Shown here: positions 20,726 to 29,940 of the stretch, in pieces
How positions within the stretch are numbered: position 1 is the stretch's first letter
How the letters are laid out: every line of letters begins with the position of its first letter
DNA from: Falsirhodobacter deserti
GTDB taxonomy: Bacteria; Pseudomonadota; Alphaproteobacteria; Rhodobacterales; Rhodobacteraceae
Direction of reading: 5' to 3'
Assembly (NCBI RefSeq): GCF_004015795.1
Contig: NZ_ML137218.1
Span: 2,206,720-2,270,719, forward strand
Length of the DNA stretch: 64,000 nt
The notes under the pieces: generated by a model
Seen by the model: the letters and a program-made list of their open reading frames with translations, nothing else
Databases searched by the model: none
Told to the model about the DNA's origin: nothing
Translations under genes and position numbers: made by a program

Positions 20726-22012
20726 TCAGGTGTTCATCGAGTCGAAGAACTCTGCGTTGGATTTCGTCTGCTTCAACTTTGAAATCAGGAACTCGACCGC
20801 ATCCGTGGTTCCCATGGGGTTGAGGATACGCCGAAGCACGAATGTCTTTTGCAGATCGGACTTGTCGACCAGAAGATCCTCTTTCCGCGTACCGGACTTG
20901 AGGATGTCCATCGCCGGGAAGACACGCTTGTCCGCTACCTTGCGGTCCAGCACGATCTCCGAGTTGCCGGTGCCTTTGAACTCTTCAAAGATTACCTCGT
21001 CCATGCGGCTGCCGGTATCGATCAGCGCCGTCGCGATGATCGTCAGCGATCCACCCTCTTCGATGTTCCGGGCGGCGCCGAAGAAGCGCTTGGGACGTTG
21101 CAGCGCGTTCGCGTCCACACCGCCCGTCAGAACCTTGCCCGAGGACGGCACGACCGTGTTGAATGCACGACCCAAGCGCGTGATCGAATCCAGCAGGATC
21201 ACGACATCGCGTTTGTGTTCCACAAGGCGCTTTGCCTTCTCGATCACCATCTCAGCCACGGCAACATGTCGGGTCGCGGGTTCGTCGAAAGTGGAGGAAA
21301 CCACTTCCCCCTTCACCGAACGCTGCATGTCCGTCACCTCTTCAGGGCGTTCATCAATCAGCAGAACGATCAGGTAGCATTCCGGATGATTCGTCTCGAT
21401 CGAATGGGCGATGTTCTGCAGAAGAACCGTCTTACCCGTCCGCGGCGGTGCAACGATCAATGCCCGCTGCCCCTTCCCGATTGGCGATACAAGGTCAATG
21501 ATTCGTGCCGAGCGATCCTTGATCGTCGGATCCTCGACCTCCATCTTCAGCCGCTCATCCGGGTAAAGCGGCGTCAGGTTGTCGAAATGGACCTTGTGGC
21601 GTGCCCGCTCCGTCGTGTCGAAGTTGATCTTCTGCACACGCGTCAGGCAGAAATACCGCTCATTCTCGCTGGGAGCCTTGATCACGCCCTCAACTGTATC
21701 GCCTGTCCGCAGCGAATACTGGCGGATCATCTCAGGGCTGACATAGATGTCGTCGGGGCCTGAAAGATAATTGGCCTCCGGAGAGCGCAAAAACCCGAAA
21801 CCGTCCTGCAGAACCTCCAGAACGCCGTCACCGCCGATTTCCCAACCTTCCTCGGCATGTTCCTTCAGAAGCTGGAACATCATCTCGCCCTTGCGCATGG
21901 AGGGCGCGTTCTCGATCTCCCACTCTTCCGCCATGGCCAGCAGGTCAGCCGGCGTTTTGGCCTTCAGGTCGGACAGGTTAAGGCGTTCGATGGTTTCGGG
22001 CGTATCGGTCAT
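20726..22012 (-). CDS. rho: Transcription termination factor Rho
   Basis: Hexameric RNA-DNA helicase for Rho-dependent termination. The 428-residue product has an N-terminal Rho domain ([20 protein letters not shown]), an RNA-binding cold-shock-like domain ([17 protein letters not shown]), the P-loop APPRTGKT at residues 188-195 and the [13 protein letters not shown] segment. The ATG at 22012 matches family starts; the frame extends to 22045 without support. The 125 bp upstream holds no recognisable gene and separates rho from hemJ. Confidence 0.97.
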   Translation of the reverse strand: MTDTPETIERLNLSDLKAKTPADLLAMAEEWEIENAPSMRKGEMMFQLLKEHAEEGWEIGGDGVLEVLQDGFGFLRSPEANYLSGPDDIYVSPEMIRQYSLRTGDTVEGVIKAPSENERYFCLTRVQKINFDTTERARHKVHFDNLTPLYPDERLKMEVEDPTIKDRSARIIDLVSPIGKGQRALIVAPPRTGKTVLLQNIAHSIETNHPECYLIVLLIDERPEEVTDMQRSVKGEVVSSTFDEPATRHVAVAEMVIEKAKRLVEHKRDVVILLDSITRLGRAFNTVVPSSGKVLTGGVDANALQRPKRFFGAARNIEEGGSLTIIATALIDTGSRMDEVIFEEFKGTGNSEIVLDRKVADKRVFPAMDILKSGTRKEDLLVDKSDLQKTFVLRRILNPMGTTDAVEFLISKLKQTKSNAEFFDSMNT

Positions 22013-22137
22013 GGAAAACAATCTTGTGGCGCGACGCCTCGTCAAAGGCTCGCAGCGGTCACGTCAAAACGGAGAAGTGCGTCAGGCCGGACGGCCCTGC
22101 TGGGTTCGCACTTAAGCACCGTGACGGCACGAGTCAA

Positions 22138-22575
22138 CTAGAACCGGACGATCACCGAAATCACGATCACCACCATCAGCAGCGTCGGCAGCTCGTTCAT
22201 CATGCGATAGGTGCGGCCCGAGAGCTTGTTTTCACCGCGTACGAAATCCTTGCGCCGTGCAGCCAGCCAGCCGTGGAACGCGCTCATCGCAAGAACGGCA
22301 GCACCCTTGGTCCAGGGCCAGATCTGCGACCAGTCCACGACGCCGGGCGTAAAGACAAGGCACAGCCCGAAGACCCATGTCGCGATCATCGCAGGATTGA
22401 TGATCGCCCGCAGCAGTCGGCGCTCCATCGTCTGGAACAGTTCCTCCGGTACGTCATTCTCGGCGTGATAAACGTAAAGCCGCGGCAGGTAAAACAGCCC
22501 GGCCATCCACGCGATGACAGAGATCACGTGAAGCGCCTTGACCCAGAGATAGGCTGAAAGAAGCAGATCGAACAT
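22138..22575 (-). CDS. hemJ: Protoporphyrinogen oxidase HemJ
   Basis: Membrane enzyme oxidising protoporphyrinogen IX to protoporphyrin IX, the form used by many alphaproteobacteria instead of HemG or HemY. The 145-residue product has four predicted membrane segments and HemJ hallmarks: the WVKALHVISVIAWMAGLFYLPRLYVYH segment with its conserved histidine, and the RRKDFVRGENKLSGRTYRMMNELPT stretch. It lies directly beside the origin, running away from it like rho and the par genes. Confidence 0.92.
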   Translation of the reverse strand: MFDLLLSAYLWVKALHVISVIAWMAGLFYLPRLYVYHAENDVPEELFQTMERRLLRAIINPAMIATWVFGLCLVFTPGVVDWSQIWPWTKGAAVLAMSAFHGWLAARRKDFVRGENKLSGRTYRMMNELPTLLMVVIVISVIVRF

Positions 22576-22983
22576 GCCCGACCCATATCTTCTTAAAGTA
22601 TTGAAAGAAAGAAGGATGATTAAGTAGTAGGCCCGGTGGATAACTGAATCCAGCTTGTTTTCCCGTGGGTTTGAGCGCAGCCCTCTGCCTGTGGAAAATT
22701 ACGGGGAATATCCGGGCGATCCGCGAGGCATTACGCTGCATTGCCCTTATTTCACTGGGGTTGATCGTGGATAACCTGATGTGGATAACTGCGGGCATAT
22801 CCTATTGATCCATGATGATTCGGAAGTTTATCAACATGAGACCGAATCACGATATCAACATGTGGATAATAACCCTTGGTCGCTTGACTCAATGCCTGAG
22901 TCGTCCCATGCCTTCCGGATGAGGAATATTTTCCCGAAGACCGTGCGCCCGATTCGACCCCGATTCCTCCACAGAGTCGCCCA
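22576..22983. other. oriC: Chromosomal replication origin (oriC) candidate
   Basis: A 408-bp gap without credible genes between divergent hemJ and maf, the largest non-coding stretch in the window. It holds two perfect DnaA boxes TGTGGATAA (22780-22788, 22861-22869) and four one-mismatch boxes (GGTGGATAA 22635-22643, TGTGGAAAA 22690-22698, CGTGGATAA 22766-22774, TTATCAACA 22828-22836). Five of the six point the same way. The stretch 22583-22630 is only about 30% GC and may be the unwinding element. Eight GANTC sites are present. Genes on both sides run away from it (rho to parB leftward, maf to dnaQ rightward), as at the Caulobacter-type origin. Confidence 0.88.
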
Positions 22984-23583
22984 ATGAGCCATCGCCTTAT
23001 TCTTGCCACATCATCCGATTCGCGTCGCCGCATTGTGGCAAGCGCGGGAGTGCAGGCAGAAGCCCTCCCCGCACGCATCGATGAGGAGGCAATCAGGCTG
23101 GCATTGGAGGCGGAAGCCGCCAAACCACGCGACATCGCCGACACGCTGGCCGAGATGAAGGCGCGCAAGATCGCCGAACGGCATCCTGATTCCATCGTGA
23201 TCGGCAGCGATCAGGTTCTGTGTTTCGAAAACAGGGTGCACGGCAAGCCTGATTCTCTGGATTCGGCCCGCCGGATGCTGCAGCAGATGCGCGGAAAAAC
23301 GCATCAGCTCATCTCGGCCGTGGTGGTTTATGAAGGGGCACGGCCGGTTTGGCGGCACGTGGATCAGGCCAGCCTGACGATGCGAACCTTCTCGGATGAC
23401 TGGCTGGAAGGTTACCTTCAGCGCAATCATGATGTGGTCTGCACCTCGGCTGGAGGCTACAGGCTGGAAGAGGAAGGCGTGCGACTGTTCTCGGATATCA
23501 AGGGTGACTGGTTCACCATCATGGGCCTTCCCCTGCTGCCGCTGCTGGTGTGGCTGACACAGAGGGGATTTATCGATGGCTGA
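22984..23583 (+). CDS. maf: Maf family nucleotide pyrophosphatase
   Basis: Maf/Ham1 superfamily enzyme predicted to hydrolyse non-canonical or modified pyrimidine nucleoside triphosphates. The 199-residue product has the ATSSDSRRRIV N-terminal motif, KARKIAERHPDSIVIGSDQV with the catalytic aspartate, and LFSDIKGDWFTIMGLPLLPLL near the C-terminus. It is the first gene to the right of the origin, as in several alphaproteobacteria. Its 3' end overlaps aroE by 8 bp. Confidence 0.93.
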   Translation: MSHRLILATSSDSRRRIVASAGVQAEALPARIDEEAIRLALEAEAAKPRDIADTLAEMKARKIAERHPDSIVIGSDQVLCFENRVHGKPDSLDSARRMLQQMRGKTHQLISAVVVYEGARPVWRHVDQASLTMRTFSDDWLEGYLQRNHDVVCTSAGGYRLEEEGVRLFSDIKGDWFTIMGLPLLPLLVWLTQRGFIDG

Positions 23584-24406
23584 CCGTATTCCGCTGGCCG
23601 GTGTCATCGGCCATCCCATCGCACACAGCCGCTCTCCACGGCTTCATGGCTTCTGGCTGCAGCGATATGGCCTTCAGGGGCACTATGTCCCCATGGATGT
23701 GGGCGGGCAGGATCTGGAACAGGTGATCCGGTCTTTGCCAAAGGCGGGTTTCGTGGGCGTTAACGTTACAATTCCGCATAAGGAGGCGATGATCAGGATC
23801 GCCGATGTCGTCACTGACCGGGCAGCCCTGATCGGCGCTGCGAACACCATTACCTTCCTGCCGGATGGCCGCATCTATGCCGATAATACGGACGGGGCAG
23901 GCTTTATCGAAAACATGTGCCAAGGCGCACCCGACTGGGATGCAAAGGCGGGGCCGGCTGCCTTGTTCGGGGCCGGCGGCGCGTCCCGCGCTGTGGTCTC
24001 TGCCCTGATCGAGGCTGGTGTGCCGGAGATACGCATCGCCAACCGTACGCGTGCCCGCGCCGAGGCGCTGCGGACGGACTTCGGCCCCCGCGTCATCGTG
24101 TATGACTGGATCCAGGCCGCGAACATGCTGGAAGATGCGATGACGGTGGTGAACACCTCCTCGCTTGGCATGACAGGTAAGGCTGCCTTCCGCGTGCCGC
24201 TGGATGCGCTGTCCCCGAAGGCGACGGTGACGGATATCGTCTATGCCCCCCTTGAAACCACTCTTCTGGCCGAAGCGCGTGCCTTGGGCTGCACCGTGGT
24301 GGACGGATTGGGCATGCTGCTGCATCAGGCCGCCCCAGGTTTCGAGCGTTGGTTCGGCCACCGCCCCGAGGTCGACGACGCAACACGCGACTTCGTCCTG
24401 GGATGA
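23576..24406 (+). CDS. aroE: Shikimate dehydrogenase (NADP)
   Basis: Reduces 3-dehydroshikimate to shikimate in aromatic amino acid synthesis. The 276-residue product has the substrate-binding GHPIAHSRSPRLHG motif, the catalytic lysine in NVTIPHKE (Lys69), NTDGAGF, the NADP-binding GAGGASRAV loop and a NRTRARAEAL segment. It overlaps maf (8 bp) and coaE (4 bp), forming a maf-aroE-coaE-dnaQ operon. aroQ, an earlier step of the same pathway, is elsewhere in this window at about 59 kb. Confidence 0.96.
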   Translation: MADRIPLAGVIGHPIAHSRSPRLHGFWLQRYGLQGHYVPMDVGGQDLEQVIRSLPKAGFVGVNVTIPHKEAMIRIADVVTDRAALIGAANTITFLPDGRIYADNTDGAGFIENMCQGAPDWDAKAGPAALFGAGGASRAVVSALIEAGVPEIRIANRTRARAEALRTDFGPRVIVYDWIQAANMLEDAMTVVNTSSLGMTGKAAFRVPLDALSPKATVTDIVYAPLETTLLAEARALGCTVVDGLGMLLHQAAPGFERWFGHRPEVDDATRDFVLG

Positions 24407-24969
24407 TCCGTCTCGGGCTCACCGGCTCCATCGGTATGGGGAAATCGACCACCGCGGCGATGTTTGCTGCCGCGGGGGTGCCTGTCTGGGATGCGGATGC
24501 CGCAGTTCACCGCCTTTACGCGCCGGGAGGGGCGGCAGTCGCCCCGCTTGCTGCAGCGTTTCCGGAAGCCGTAAGCGATCACGTGGATCGCATGGCGCTG
24601 AAAACCGTCATAGCGCGCGATCCCGCAGCCCTGGACCGGATCGAAGCCATCGTGCATCCGCTTGTTGCCGCAGATCGCGATGCCTTCCGCCCAAGCGTTC
24701 CAATGGCCGTGTTCGACATCCCGCTACTGTTTGAGAAGAGCGTTCAGATGGACCGGACACTTCTGGTCACCGCCCCGGCGGTGCTGCAGCGTGCCCGCGT
24801 TCTGTCCCGCCCCAACATGACCGAAGCGATGCTGGACACCATCCTGTCCCGCCAGATGCCGGACCGCGACAAGCGCGCCCGCGCCGACCACATCATCGAA
24901 ACGCTTGATCCCGAGGCGACCCGCTTGCAGGTCCATGCCCTCATCCGGTATCTGACGCAGCATGCGTGA
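24403..24969 (+). CDS. coaE: Dephospho-CoA kinase
   Basis: Last step of coenzyme A synthesis, phosphorylating the 3'-hydroxyl of dephospho-CoA. The 188-residue product starts [16 protein letters not shown] with the P-loop at residues 8-16 and has [11 protein letters not shown], a VHPLV motif and DIPLLFE, as in other CoaE proteins. The ATG at 24403 overlaps the aroE stop (ATGA); the upstream frame extension to 24349 lies wholly inside aroE. It overlaps dnaQ by 8 bp. Confidence 0.95.
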   Translation: MIRLGLTGSIGMGKSTTAAMFAAAGVPVWDADAAVHRLYAPGGAAVAPLAAAFPEAVSDHVDRMALKTVIARDPAALDRIEAIVHPLVAADRDAFRPSVPMAVFDIPLLFEKSVQMDRTLLVTAPAVLQRARVLSRPNMTEAMLDTILSRQMPDRDKRARADHIIETLDPEATRLQVHALIRYLTQHA

Positions 24970-25645
24970 GATTGTTCTGGATACCGAAACCACTGGCCTT
25001 GATCCCTTCACCGGCGACCGGATCGTGGAGATCGGCGGCGTGGAACTGCTGAACCACATGCCCACGGGGCAAACCTATCACCAGTACATCAACCCTGAAC
25101 GCAACATGCCGACCGAAGCGTTCGAGGTGCACGGAATCTCCGAAGATTTCCTGCGTGACAAACCCGTCTTCGCACAGATCGGACGCGAGTTTCTGGATTT
25201 CGTGGGGGATGCTAAGCTGGTCATCCACAATGCCAGCTTCGACATGAAGTTCCTGAACTATGAACTGAAGCGGATGGGGCTGCCGGAACTGCCGATGGCA
25301 CAGGCGATCGACTCGCTCGCCATCGCCCGCAGGCGGTTTCCCGGTTCTCCTGCGTCGTTGGATGCCTTGTGCCGCCGGTTCGGCATCGACAACTCCTCCC
25401 GCACGAAGCACGGCGCGCTTCTGGACAGCGAGATCCTGGCCGAGGTGTATCTGGAACTGATCGGCGGCCGGCAGCCTGACCTTGTGCTGACAACCGGGCC
25501 GGTGCGCGAAACCGGCGTGCAAACCGACTGGCGTCCGCGCCCGCGTTCCGTGCCGCTGCCATCGCGCATAACGGAAGCGGAAGCCGCCGCCCATGCTGCC
25601 TTCGTGGAAAAGCTGGGCGACGGCGCGATCTGGCTGCGCCGTTAG
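24962..25645 (+). CDS. dnaQ: DNA polymerase III epsilon subunit (proofreading exonuclease)
   Basis: 3'-5' proofreading exonuclease of the replicative polymerase. The 227-residue product has the DEDDh exonuclease motifs: Exo [11 protein letters not shown] (Asp7, Glu9), Exo [15 protein letters not shown] and Exo [18 protein letters not shown] with the catalytic histidine. A C-terminal tail of about 50 residues probably binds the polymerase alpha subunit. It is the last gene of the rightward operon and overlaps the convergent secB by 4 bp. Confidence 0.95.
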   Translation: MREIVLDTETTGLDPFTGDRIVEIGGVELLNHMPTGQTYHQYINPERNMPTEAFEVHGISEDFLRDKPVFAQIGREFLDFVGDAKLVIHNASFDMKFLNYELKRMGLPELPMAQAIDSLAIARRRFPGSPASLDALCRRFGIDNSSRTKHGALLDSEILAEVYLELIGGRQPDLVLTTGPVRETGVQTDWRPRPRSVPLPSRITEAEAAAHAAFVEKLGDGAIWLRR

Positions 25646-26148
25646 GAAACGGCGTCGGTGGACGGTGCGTTCTGCTGGGCTGCTGCGCGGCGCTGAAGCT
25701 CGGCGCGGTACAGCGCGAGGAAGTCCACGTTGTCCACGTTCAGCGGCGGGAAGCCACCATCACGCGTCACATCGGAAATGATGCGGCGCACGAAGGGGAA
25801 CAACAGGCGCGGGCATTCGATCAGCAGGAATGGATGGATCTGGTCCTCGGCCACCCCTTCGATCTGGAACAACCCGCCATAATCCAGTTCCAGCAGGAAC
25901 AGCGTCTCGCCGCCGTTCTTGTTCTTGGACGTAACCTTGAACTTGGTGATGACCTCGTACTGGTTGGCGGCCTGGCGCTTGCGTGCATCAAGGCTCACCT
26001 GCACCTGGATATCAGGCTGGACATCGGTGCCGGACACACCCTTCTGGGCGACCATGTTCTCGAACGACATGTCGCGCACATACTGGGCCAGCGCCTGCAT
26101 CTTCACCTGTTGGGGTGCAGGTGTGGCGGTGCCGTTGCTTTCGGTCAT
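25642..26148 (-). CDS. secB: Protein-export chaperone SecB
   Basis: Tetrameric cytosolic chaperone that keeps preproteins unfolded and delivers them to SecA. The 168-residue product has VRDMSFENM, the central [16 protein letters not shown] and [10 protein letters not shown] strands, and the [26 protein letters not shown] block that is nearly invariant in SecB. The ATG at 26148 gives the normal N-terminus ([18 protein letters not shown]); the frame continues to 26250 without support. It converges with dnaQ. Confidence 0.96.
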   Translation of the reverse strand: MTESNGTATPAPQQVKMQALAQYVRDMSFENMVAQKGVSGTDVQPDIQVQVSLDARKRQAANQYEVITKFKVTSKNKNGGETLFLLELDYGGLFQIEGVAEDQIHPFLLIECPRLLFPFVRRIISDVTRDGGFPPLNVDNVDFLALYRAELQRRAAAQQNAPSTDAVS

Positions 26149-26191
26149 GGACTTCTCCTCAGCGTCTCTGGCAACAGTTCTAGCAACAGTT

Positions 26192-26635
26192 TCAGTGCCG
26201 GGTCCACGCCGAAGGGGGGCGATGCGTTGCCTTTTCGGCGTCAAGGTCAATGAACTCGCCGTCGATCGTCGTCTCGCGCGGGGGGTGCGGGCGCACCACG
26301 CGCACCCGCGCGGCGATCCGCCGCATCACAAGATTGCGCACCTGCGGCAAAAGCAGCAGAAGGCCCAGCGTGTCGGTCAGGAAACCGGGCAGAATCAGCA
26401 GGCTGCCGGATGCCACCAGCATGGCCTTGTGGGCAAGGGGCGACAGCGGATCCGCCTGTGCCTGGAATTCGCGCATGCGCGACGGGCCACCCTGCGCACG
26501 GATCAGCGCCATGCCGCCAGCAGCGGTTCCAAGGATGATCAACAGGGTCAAACCAAGCCCGATCGCCGAACCAACGGTGACGAACAGGCTGATTTCGATC
26601 AGCGGCAGGCCGATCAGCAGGGCAAAAAGCCACAT
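26192..26635 (-). CDS. fxsA: FxsA family membrane protein
   Basis: A 147-residue inner membrane protein of the FxsA family (named for suppression of F-plasmid exclusion of phage T7; physiological role unclear). The N-terminus WLFALLIGLPLIEISLFVTVG and the following GLGLTLLIILGTAAGGMALIRAQG are diagnostic, and a third hydrophobic stretch (LLILPGFLTDTLGLLLLLP) follows. The ATG at 26635 has a clear AAAGGAG ribosome binding site. It lies upstream of secB on the same strand and is divergent from the Tim44-like gene, with 102 bp between starts. Confidence 0.9.
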   Translation of the reverse strand: MWLFALLIGLPLIEISLFVTVGSAIGLGLTLLIILGTAAGGMALIRAQGGPSRMREFQAQADPLSPLAHKAMLVASGSLLILPGFLTDTLGLLLLLPQVRNLVMRRIAARVRVVRPHPPRETTIDGEFIDLDAEKATHRPPSAWTRH

Positions 26636-26737
26636 GCAAAGGCTCCTTTCTCGGGCGTCGCAGCGGTGGACTCGGCCGCGCTCGATCCCTACATAAGCAC
26701 AACGGGGCTGATCCCAAACCCCTGACCGAGGTAACGT

Positions 26738-27403
26738 ATGAGCTCTTCGACCATGATCCAGCTTCTCGTCCTTGCGGCGATCGCAGTCTTCCTGATCCTG
26801 AAACTGCGGTCGGTTCTTGGCACGCGCACAGGATTCGAGAAGCCGCCCGTCCAGCCCGGCACCCCCGAGGTTGCAAATCAGCGCGGCGGGTTCGAGGTGA
26901 TCGAAGGCGGGCCTGATCGCGACATCACCGACCATGTGCCCGAAGGTTCGGACAGCGCAGTTGCCCTTGCCGCGATGAAGCGGGTGGAACCGTCCTTCTC
27001 TGTCACCGAGTTCCTGTCAGGCGCGCGCGGCGCTTACGAGATGATCCTGACAGCCTTTGACCGCGGGGAACTGGAGGATGTCCGCTCCTTCATTACGCCC
27101 GACGTCTTTGAGGCATTCTCGGAGGCTGTGGAGGCCCGCCGTGCGCAGGGCCTGACGGTCCAGTCCAACATCATTGGCATCCGCGAGCTTGCGGTGAACG
27201 AGGCGACCTTCTCCGAAGCCAGCAGCATCGCCGAGATCACCGTCCGCTTCATGGCCGAGATGACGACCGTGGTGAAGAACGGGGCCGGCGAAATCGTCGA
27301 AGGCAGCGAAACGGAGTTGAAACGCCAGCGCGACCTGTGGACCTTCCAGCGGGCGATGGGCGCACCCGATCCGAACTGGCGCCTCGTCGCCACAGGAGAG
27401 TGA
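26738..27403 (+). CDS. Tim44/TimA-like membrane-anchored protein
   Basis: A 221-residue protein with an N-terminal membrane anchor (MIQLLVLAAIAVFLILKL, about residues 6-23) and a C-terminal Tim44-like domain: FLSGARGAYEMILTAFDRGELEDVRSFITPDVFEAF, then NEATFSEASSIAEITVRFMAE and RDLWTFQRAMGAPDPNWRLVATGE. In alphaproteobacteria such proteins (TimA) are membrane-associated and related to mitochondrial Tim44; the bacterial role is not settled. A strong hairpin terminator follows, so it is probably its own transcription unit. Confidence 0.88.
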   Translation: MSSSTMIQLLVLAAIAVFLILKLRSVLGTRTGFEKPPVQPGTPEVANQRGGFEVIEGGPDRDITDHVPEGSDSAVALAAMKRVEPSFSVTEFLSGARGAYEMILTAFDRGELEDVRSFITPDVFEAFSEAVEARRAQGLTVQSNIIGIRELAVNEATFSEASSIAEITVRFMAEMTTVVKNGAGEIVEGSETELKRQRDLWTFQRAMGAPDPNWRLVATGE

Positions 27404-27423
27404 GCGGGCGTCTTCGCCTCTGT

Positions 27424-27447
27424 GCCGCCGGTTCGCCGGCGGCTTTT
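27424..27447 (+). terminator. Intrinsic terminator downstream of the Tim44-like gene
   Basis: An 8-bp perfect GC stem (GCCGCCGG with CCGGCGGC) closes a stable TTCG tetraloop and is followed by TTTT. It lies 20 bp after the Tim44-like stop and just before the smr start. Confidence 0.85.
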
Positions 27448-27464
27448 GCATGCCAGGGGGCATG

Positions 27465-28046
27465 ATGGCACGCCGCCGCACCTTGAGACCGGAAGAAGAG
27501 GAACTGTGGCAGGCGGTCGCAAGAACGGCCCATGCCATGCATCCTGCGCGCCGAAACCCTGCCCCCCAGCAGCCGGAACAACCGCCGGGTGCCCAGAAAG
27601 CTGACCGGCCGCCGTTGCCCGATTTCGCCATCGGAACGAAAACCGCCGGTCGTCCGCATGACATCGCGCCCACCCTGCGCGAACAGATCGCCGCCCATCC
27701 CCTGAAGATGGACGCGCGCCAGTTCGCCCGCATGTCGCGTGGCAAGCTGTCGCCCGAGGCCCGGATCGACCTGCACGGCATGACTCTGGCCGAGGCACAT
27801 CCGGAGCTTGTGCATTTCATCCTCGACAGCCACCGGCGGGGGATGCGGCTTGTGCTTGTGATCACCGGCAAGGGAAAGGTGCGGGACGAAGGCGGTCCCA
27901 TCCCCACCCGCACCGGCGTTCTGCGCCATCAGGTGCCGCAATGGCTGCGTCTGCCGCCACTTGGTCCCCTTGTCCAGCAAGTGGCCGAGGCGCATCTGAA
28001 ACACGGCGGCATGGGCGCATATTACGTTTATCTGCGCCGCCGCTAG
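27465..28046 (+). CDS. Smr domain protein
   Basis: A 193-residue protein with a basic, proline-rich N-terminal half and a C-terminal Smr (small MutS-related) domain. The domain shows the family signature: ARIDLHGMTLAEA (DLHG, about residues 106-109), then VLVITGKGK and a final HGGMGAYYVYLRRR. Smr domains have nicking endonuclease or RNA cleavage activity in several proteins; the role of this bacterial type is unknown. Three in-frame ATGs lie close together (27450, 27462, 27465). I chose 27465 because a CAGGGGG ribosome binding site ends four bases upstream. Confidence 0.85.
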   Translation: MARRRTLRPEEEELWQAVARTAHAMHPARRNPAPQQPEQPPGAQKADRPPLPDFAIGTKTAGRPHDIAPTLREQIAAHPLKMDARQFARMSRGKLSPEARIDLHGMTLAEAHPELVHFILDSHRRGMRLVLVITGKGKVRDEGGPIPTRTGVLRHQVPQWLRLPPLGPLVQQVAEAHLKHGGMGAYYVYLRRR

Positions 28047-28098
28047 GCCCTTGCCCTGCCCCTGCCGCACCGTAAACATGGCGCGGAAGGAGAGTTTC

Positions 28099-28578
28099 AT
28101 GCAGATCATCACCGCCAGCCTAGTCATCGGCGTCATCGCAACCGCCATCTTCGATCTCTGGGGTCTGCTTGTCGCGCGCCTCCGCAGGGCCGCGCCTCCG
28201 CGATGGGACCTTCCGGGCCGCTGGTTCGGGCATATGCTGCACGGGCGGTTCCGACATGATGACATGGCCGTTCCCCATCCGATCGCAGGCGAATCCGCTA
28301 TCGGCTGGATCATGCATTACGTGATCGGCGTGGTTTACGCCGCGCTGATTCCGCTGATTTGGGGAAGGAAGTGGCTGGAAGAGCCGACGCTGGCACCTGC
28401 CCTGATTGTCGGTGTCGTCACGGTGCTGGCGGGGTGGCTTGTCATGTCGCCGGGCATGGGCAACGGATTTGCCGCCAGCCGCGCCCCGAACCCTTGGACG
28501 GTTCGGGGGCTGCAGCTGGCGGCACATGTCGTGTTCGGCTTCGGCCTGTGGATCGGCGCGCTGCTTTACAGCATGTAA
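28099..28578 (+). CDS. DUF2938 family membrane protein
   Basis: A 159-residue protein with four predicted membrane segments ([56 protein letters not shown] and [17 protein letters not shown]). The pattern with [15 protein letters not shown], and the [16 protein letters not shown] loop fits DUF2938, a family of unknown function. The ATG at 28099 has a good GGAAGGAGAG ribosome binding site. Its 3' end overlaps the convergent hslU gene by 13 bp. Confidence 0.8.
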   Translation: MQIITASLVIGVIATAIFDLWGLLVARLRRAAPPRWDLPGRWFGHMLHGRFRHDDMAVPHPIAGESAIGWIMHYVIGVVYAALIPLIWGRKWLEEPTLAPALIVGVVTVLAGWLVMSPGMGNGFAASRAPNPWTVRGLQLAAHVVFGFGLWIGALLYSM

Positions 28579-29864
28579 CGCGACACGTCGGTGCTGCGCG
28601 CCAGCGTGCCAAGGTTGGCCTCGACATAGGCGGCATCGACGGTCACGGCTTCGCCGCCCTTGTCGGGGGCGGTGAAGGAAAGCTCCTCGAACACCCGCTC
28701 GATCACCGTGTAAAGCCGCCGCGCCCCGATATTCTCGACCGAGCCGTTCACCTCGGCCGCGATGCGTGCCAGCGCCGCGATGCCGTCCTCGCTGAATGCC
28801 ACTTCCACACCTTCCGTCGCCATCAGGGCGGTGTATTGCCGTGTCAGCGCGTTGTCGGTGTCGGTCAGGATGCGCACGAAGTCATCCTCGGTCAGCGCCT
28901 GAAGTTCCACCCGGATCGGCAGGCGGCCCTGAAGTTCCGGCAGCAGGTCCGACGGTTTCGCCACATGGAACGCGCCCGAGGCGATGAACAGGATGTGGTC
29001 CGTCTTCACCGCGCCGTGCTTTGTGGAAACGGTGGTGCCTTCGATCAGCGGCAGCAGGTCGCGCTGCACGCCTTCACGCGAAACATCGCCGCTGCGGCTG
29101 TCGGTACGGGCGCAGACCTTGTCGATCTCGTCGATGAAGACGATGCCGTTCTGCTGCACGGCTTCCAGCGCGGCCGCCTTCACGGCCTCGTCGTCCAGCA
29201 GCTTGTCTGCCTCGTCGTTCATCAGGATGTCGTGGCTGTCGGCGACGGTCATCTTCTTGCGTATGGTGCGCCCGCCAAAGGCTTTGCCGAAGATGTCGCC
29301 CAGCTGCATCATGCCCGGCTGCTGGCCGGGGATGTCCATGTTGCCAAGGGGATTGGAATTGTCGCGAACCTCAAGCTCGATCACCTGATTGTCCAGATCG
29401 CCCGCCTTCAGCTTGGCGCGGAACATCTCGCGCGTTTGTTCGCGCGCATCCTTCCCGGCAACGGCTTCGATCACGCGATCTTCGGCGGCCTTGGCGGCGC
29501 GGGCCTTCACATCCTCGCGCATCCATTCGCGCGTCTCGATCATGGCGGCATCCACCAGATCGCGGATGATGCTTTCCACGTCGCGCCCGACATATCCGAC
29601 TTCGGTGAATTTCGTTGCTTCCACCTTCAGGAAGGGCGCGCGGGCAAGCTTTGCGAGACGGCGGCTGATCTCGGTCTTGCCGACACCGGTCGGGCCGATC
29701 ATCAGGATGTTCTTGGGGTATACCTCGTCGCGCAGGTCGTCGCCCAGTTGCTTGCGCCGCCAGCGATTGCGCAGCGCCACGGCCACGGCCCGTTTCGCAC
29801 TGGACTGGCCGATGATGAAACGGTCCAGTTCGCTAACGATCTCTCTCGGGGTCAGGTCTGTCAT
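28566..29864 (-). CDS. hslU: HslU ATPase subunit of the HslVU protease
   Basis: AAA+ unfoldase that feeds substrates to HslV. The 432-residue product has [16 protein letters not shown], Walker A GPTGVGKT at residues 57-64, the [15 protein letters not shown] pore segment, Walker B FIDEIDK and the [15 protein letters not shown] sensor-2 block. It ends RYML, where many HslU proteins end in a similar short hydrophobic tail that docks on HslV. An AAGGAG ribosome binding site supports the ATG at 29864. hslV lies 563 bp upstream on the same strand, separated by an opposite-strand gene. Confidence 0.97.
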   Translation of the reverse strand: MTDLTPREIVSELDRFIIGQSSAKRAVAVALRNRWRRKQLGDDLRDEVYPKNILMIGPTGVGKTEISRRLAKLARAPFLKVEATKFTEVGYVGRDVESIIRDLVDAAMIETREWMREDVKARAAKAAEDRVIEAVAGKDAREQTREMFRAKLKAGDLDNQVIELEVRDNSNPLGNMDIPGQQPGMMQLGDIFGKAFGGRTIRKKMTVADSHDILMNDEADKLLDDEAVKAAALEAVQQNGIVFIDEIDKVCARTDSRSGDVSREGVQRDLLPLIEGTTVSTKHGAVKTDHILFIASGAFHVAKPSDLLPELQGRLPIRVELQALTEDDFVRILTDTDNALTRQYTALMATEGVEVAFSEDGIAALARIAAEVNGSVENIGARRLYTVIERVFEELSFTAPDKGGEAVTVDAAYVEANLGTLARSTDVSRYML

Positions 29865-29940
29865 CGGGTCTCCTTCAGGCAGCGCGCGGAACAATGGGCG
29901 CGCCCCTTTCGTTGTCTGGGAAATAAACGGAGGATGCGTC

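Noticed and set aside
29080-29095. A parS-like sequence inside hslU (TTCACGCGAAACA).
   Set aside because: It matches only about 12 of 16 positions, and the palindrome is broken in the left arm.
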